Below, piece after piece: positions 61,143 through 64,000 of a stretch of 64,000 bases of DNA; positions within the stretch are counted from its first letter, which is position 1; every line of letters begins with the position of its first letter. Below the pieces are notes generated by a model. That model did not search any database and was not told where the DNA came from. It saw only the letters and a list, made by a program, of their open reading frames with translations. This DNA comes from Pseudomonas eucalypticola (GTDB lineage: Bacteria; Pseudomonadota; Gammaproteobacteria; Pseudomonadales; Pseudomonadaceae): positions 6,294,501 to 6,358,500 of the forward strand of contig NZ_CP056030.1 of the NCBI RefSeq assembly GCF_013374995.1, given 5' to 3'. The translations under genes were made by a program, and so were the position numbers.

Positions 61143-62687
61143 TTACCAGGTTTGGGTGGCCTTGAACTTCTCGATACCGGCTTTGATGCCAGCGTCGATT
61201 TCGTCATTGAAGTCACCCTTCACGTTGATCTTCGCCATCAAATCGGCGTGATCGCGGTTGAAGTAAGCAATCAGGGCCTGCTCGAAGCTACCGATCTTGG
61301 CGATTTCGACGTCAGTCAGGAAACCACGCTCAGCGGCGTACAGCGACAGCGCCATGTCCGCGATGGACATAGGAGCGTATTGCTTCTGCTTCATCAGCTC
61401 GGTAACGCGCTGACCGTGCTCCAGTTGCTTGCGGGTGGCTTCGTCCAGGTCAGAGGCGAACTGGGCGAATGCAGCCAGTTCACGGTACTGAGCCAGAGCG
61501 GTACGGATGCCACCGGACAGCTTCTTGATGATCTTGGTCTGAGCGGCACCACCCACACGGGATACCGAAACACCGGCGTTCACTGCAGGGCGGATGCCCG
61601 AGTTGAACATGGCCGATTCCAGGAAGATCTGACCGTCGGTGATGGAAATCACGTTGGTCGGAACGAAGGCGGAAACGTCGCCAGCCTGGGTTTCGATGAT
61701 CGGCAGTGCGGTCAGGGAACCGGTCTTGCCAGTCACTGCACCGTTGGTGAACTTCTCGACGTACTCTTCGGAAACGCGCGATGCACGCTCCAGCAGACGG
61801 GAGTGGAGATAGAACACGTCACCTGGGTAGGCTTCACGGCCTGGTGGACGGCGCAGCAGCAGGGAGATCTGGCGGTAAGCCACAGCCTGCTTGGACAGAT
61901 CGTCATAAACGATCAGCGCGTCTTCACCGCGGTCGCGGAAGAATTCACCCATGGTGCAACCGGAGTACGGTGCCAGGTATTGCAGGGCAGCCGATTCCGA
62001 GGCACTGGCGGCAACAACGATGGTGTTGGCCAGAGCGCCGTTCTCTTCCAGCTTGCGCACGATGTTGGCAATGGTCGATTGCTTCTGACCGATTGCAACG
62101 TACACGCAGAAGATGCCGCTGTTTTTCTGGTTGATGATCGCGTCGATCGCCATGGCGGTCTTGCCGATCTGGCGGTCACCGATGATCAGCTCACGCTGGC
62201 CACGGCCGACAGGGATCATGGCGTCAACCGACTTGTAGCCAGTCTGTACAGGCTGGTCTACCGACTTACGCCAGATCACGCCCGGTGCAACTTTCTCGAC
62301 CGCGTCGGTCTCGGTGTTGCCCAGTGGACCTTTGCCGTCAACAGGGTTGCCCAGTGCGTCGACGACGCGACCCAGCAGTTCCTTGCCAACCGGAACCTGC
62401 AGGACGCGGCCAGTGCACTTGGCGCTCATGCCTTCGGCCAGGGACTGGTAGGAACCGAGAATAACGGCACCTACGGAGTCCTGCTCCAGGTTGAGGGCCA
62501 TGCCGAAGACGCCGCCCGGAAACTCGATCATCTCGCCGTACATGACGTCGGCCAGACCGTGAATCCGCACGATACCGTCAGATACGCTGACGACAGTGCC
62601 TTCGTTACGGGCTTGGGAGGTCACATCGAGCTTGTCGATGCGGCCCTTGATAATTTCACTTATTTCGGAAGGATTGAGTTGCTGCAT
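61143..62687 (-). CDS. atpA: ATP synthase F1 subunit alpha
   Basis: This 514-residue alpha subunit has the N-terminal [15 protein letters not shown] (delta-binding helix), the P-loop [15 protein letters not shown] (about 169-183), and the conserved [19 protein letters not shown] (about 363-381). Non-catalytic nucleotide sites. Full length. Confidence 0.98.
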   Translation of the reverse strand: MQQLNPSEISEIIKGRIDKLDVTSQARNEGTVVSVSDGIVRIHGLADVMYGEMIEFPGGVFGMALNLEQDSVGAVILGSYQSLAEGMSAKCTGRVLQVPVGKELLGRVVDALGNPVDGKGPLGNTETDAVEKVAPGVIWRKSVDQPVQTGYKSVDAMIPVGRGQRELIIGDRQIGKTAMAIDAIINQKNSGIFCVYVAIGQKQSTIANIVRKLEENGALANTIVVAASASESAALQYLAPYSGCTMGEFFRDRGEDALIVYDDLSKQAVAYRQISLLLRRPPGREAYPGDVFYLHSRLLERASRVSEEYVEKFTNGAVTGKTGSLTALPIIETQAGDVSAFVPTNVISITDGQIFLESAMFNSGIRPAVNAGVSVSRVGGAAQTKIIKKLSGGIRTALAQYRELAAFAQFASDLDEATRKQLEHGQRVTELMKQKQYAPMSIADMALSLYAAERGFLTDVEIAKIGSFEQALIAYFNRDHADLMAKINVKGDFNDEIDAGIKAGIEKFKATQTW

Positions 62688-62708
62688 TGCTCTGCTGCCC
62701 CTTCAAAC

Positions 62709-63245
62709 TCAAGATTTCAATGCTTCGGCCAGCTGCGCGAGTTTGCCACGCACTGAACCATCGATTACCAGGTCGCCAGCGCGAATGACGACGCCCCCGA
62801 TGAGGGAGGCATCTTGCGCGGCGTGCAGTCGCACTTCTCGGCCGAGCCGTGCACTGAGAACCTTGGCGAGTTTGTCTTGCTGTTCGTCGTTCAATGCAAA
62901 TGCACTGGTTACTTCCACGTCTACGGATTTCTCTTGCTCGGCCTTGTACAGGTCGAACAGAGCCGCGATCTCCGGCAACAGCAGGAGACGGTCGTTTTCC
63001 GCGACAACATGAATGAAATTCTGTGCCTGGCTATCAAACTTTTCACCGCACACTTCAATGAAAGTGGCGGCCTTTTGTGCGCTCGTCAGTCGCGGGGCCT
63101 TGAGCAGGCGCTGCATGGTGTCGTCTTCCGACACCGCAGCAGCCAGGCCGAGCATGGCTGACCAATTGGCCAGTTGCTGGTGGGCCTGGGCATGCTCGAA
63201 GGCTGCCTTAGCGTAAGGTCGGGCCAACGTGGTCAGTTCTGCCAT
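62709..63245 (-). CDS. atpH: ATP synthase F1 subunit delta
   Basis: This 178-residue delta subunit has [21 protein letters not shown] at the N terminus and the signature near the end ([21 protein letters not shown]). It joins the peripheral b stalk to the alpha subunit. It precedes atpA by 21 bases on the minus strand. Confidence 0.97.
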   Translation of the reverse strand: MAELTTLARPYAKAAFEHAQAHQQLANWSAMLGLAAAVSEDDTMQRLLKAPRLTSAQKAATFIEVCGEKFDSQAQNFIHVVAENDRLLLLPEIAALFDLYKAEQEKSVDVEVTSAFALNDEQQDKLAKVLSARLGREVRLHAAQDASLIGGVVIRAGDLVIDGSVRGKLAQLAEALKS

Positions 63246-63257
63246 GATCGCCCTCGC

Positions 63258-63728
63258 TTAGATTTCTGCAGCCAGTTTGTTAACCAGCTCCGCGTGCGCG
63301 TTTTGATCGATTGTGGCGCCCAGGATCTTCTCGGCACCGCCTACGGCCAGAGCACCCACTTGGGCACGCAGCGCGTCTTTGACACCGTTCAGTTCCTGCT
63401 CGATCTCGGCCTGAGCCTGAGCCTTCACGCGTTCAGCTTCGACACGGGCCTGTTCACGGGCCTCGTCGACGATCTGAGCGCCGCGTTTCTTGGCTTGCTC
63501 AATGATTTCGGCTGCCTGAGCTTTAGCATCGCGCAGTTGCTGACCCGCTTTGTCTTGGGCCAGCTCCAGGTCGCGAGCTGCTCGTTGTGCAGCGTCCAGT
63601 CCATCCGCGATCTTCTTCTGACGTTCTTGCAAAGCCGCGATGACCGGAGGCCACACGAACTTCATGCAAAACAGTACAAAAATGAAGAACGCAACGGACT
63701 GGCCAATCAGGGTTGCATTAATGTTCAC
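63258..63728 (-). CDS. atpF: ATP synthase Fo subunit b
   Basis: This 156-residue subunit has one N-terminal membrane helix ([20 protein letters not shown]) and a long Ala/Glu/Lys/Gln-rich coiled coil (about 35-120) forming the peripheral stalk. The start is [10 protein letters not shown]. Full length, 12 bases upstream of atpH. Confidence 0.97.
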   Translation of the reverse strand: MNINATLIGQSVAFFIFVLFCMKFVWPPVIAALQERQKKIADGLDAAQRAARDLELAQDKAGQQLRDAKAQAAEIIEQAKKRGAQIVDEAREQARVEAERVKAQAQAEIEQELNGVKDALRAQVGALAVGGAEKILGATIDQNAHAELVNKLAAEI

Positions 63729-63782
63729 GCCAACACCTCGCTCGTTCTTTGTTCACACCAATCAGCTCGAAGGTTCGAGAGA

Positions 63783-64000
<218 letters not shown>

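Overview
This window is about 64 kb of high-GC Pseudomonas chromosome, most likely from the P. putida group. The evidence is codon usage, the block glmS - DeoR regulator - glmU - atpCDGAHFE at the right end, and neighbours such as the pyruvate carboxylase pair, uvrD, cls, cfa and two Zur-boxed zinc genes. In pseudomonads the atp operon lies just beside parAB-mnmG-oriC, so the right end should be within tens of kb of the origin. A parS core at about 46.07 kb and many DnaA-box-like 9-mers agree with that. No rRNA, tRNA, CRISPR array or insertion sequence was seen.

Layout. (1) 1-12.9 kb is one tightly packed plus-strand catabolic operon: ABC transporter, SDR, cupin, alpha/beta hydrolase, IclR regulator, a second SDR, ThDP enzyme, aspartate dehydrogenase, aldehyde dehydrogenase, extradiol-type VOC protein, two small unknown proteins, Rieske oxygenase, Rid-family protein and ferredoxin-type reductase. 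A terminator ends it, and a porin with a candidate sigma-54 promoter follows. The substrate is unknown. The parts suit oxygenative breakdown of an aromatic or N-containing ring. This is the best candidate for an undescribed pathway. (2) 14.5-18.8 kb: an XRE regulator faces an AgcS symporter - Asp/Glu racemase - asparaginase operon, followed by a 217-bp higher-order tandem repeat. (3) 19.3-25.4 kb: a MocR regulator faces a PaiB-like protein and two GNATs; a homocysteine methyltransferase faces an amino-acid ABC transporter. (4) 25.4-31.1 kb: two-subunit pyruvate carboxylase, its LysR regulator, a small ORF and an RpiR regulator with a HexR-like operator. (5) 31-41.9 kb: housekeeping genes, namely a GGDEF/EAL protein, UvrD, Tim44-like, SMI1-like, CPA2 antiporter, thioesterase, PdxY and DUF3301. 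(6) 42-46.7 kb: zinc homeostasis, with two COG0523 GTPases and an amidase. One GTPase gene carries a DnaA-box cluster. (7) 46.8-51.4 kb: envelope lipids (Cls, Cfa) and a sorbosone dehydrogenase-like lipoprotein. (8) 51.5-53.96 kb: a decaying amino-acid hydroxylation/export island (thrH remnant, intact LysE exporter, broken 2OG dioxygenase, 3'-frameshifted LysR gene). (9) 54.1-64 kb: glmS, regulator, glmU and the ATP synthase operon, cut inside atpE.

Family assignments were made by reading motifs. No database search was run. Comparisons with P. aeruginosa or P. putida loci are from memory.
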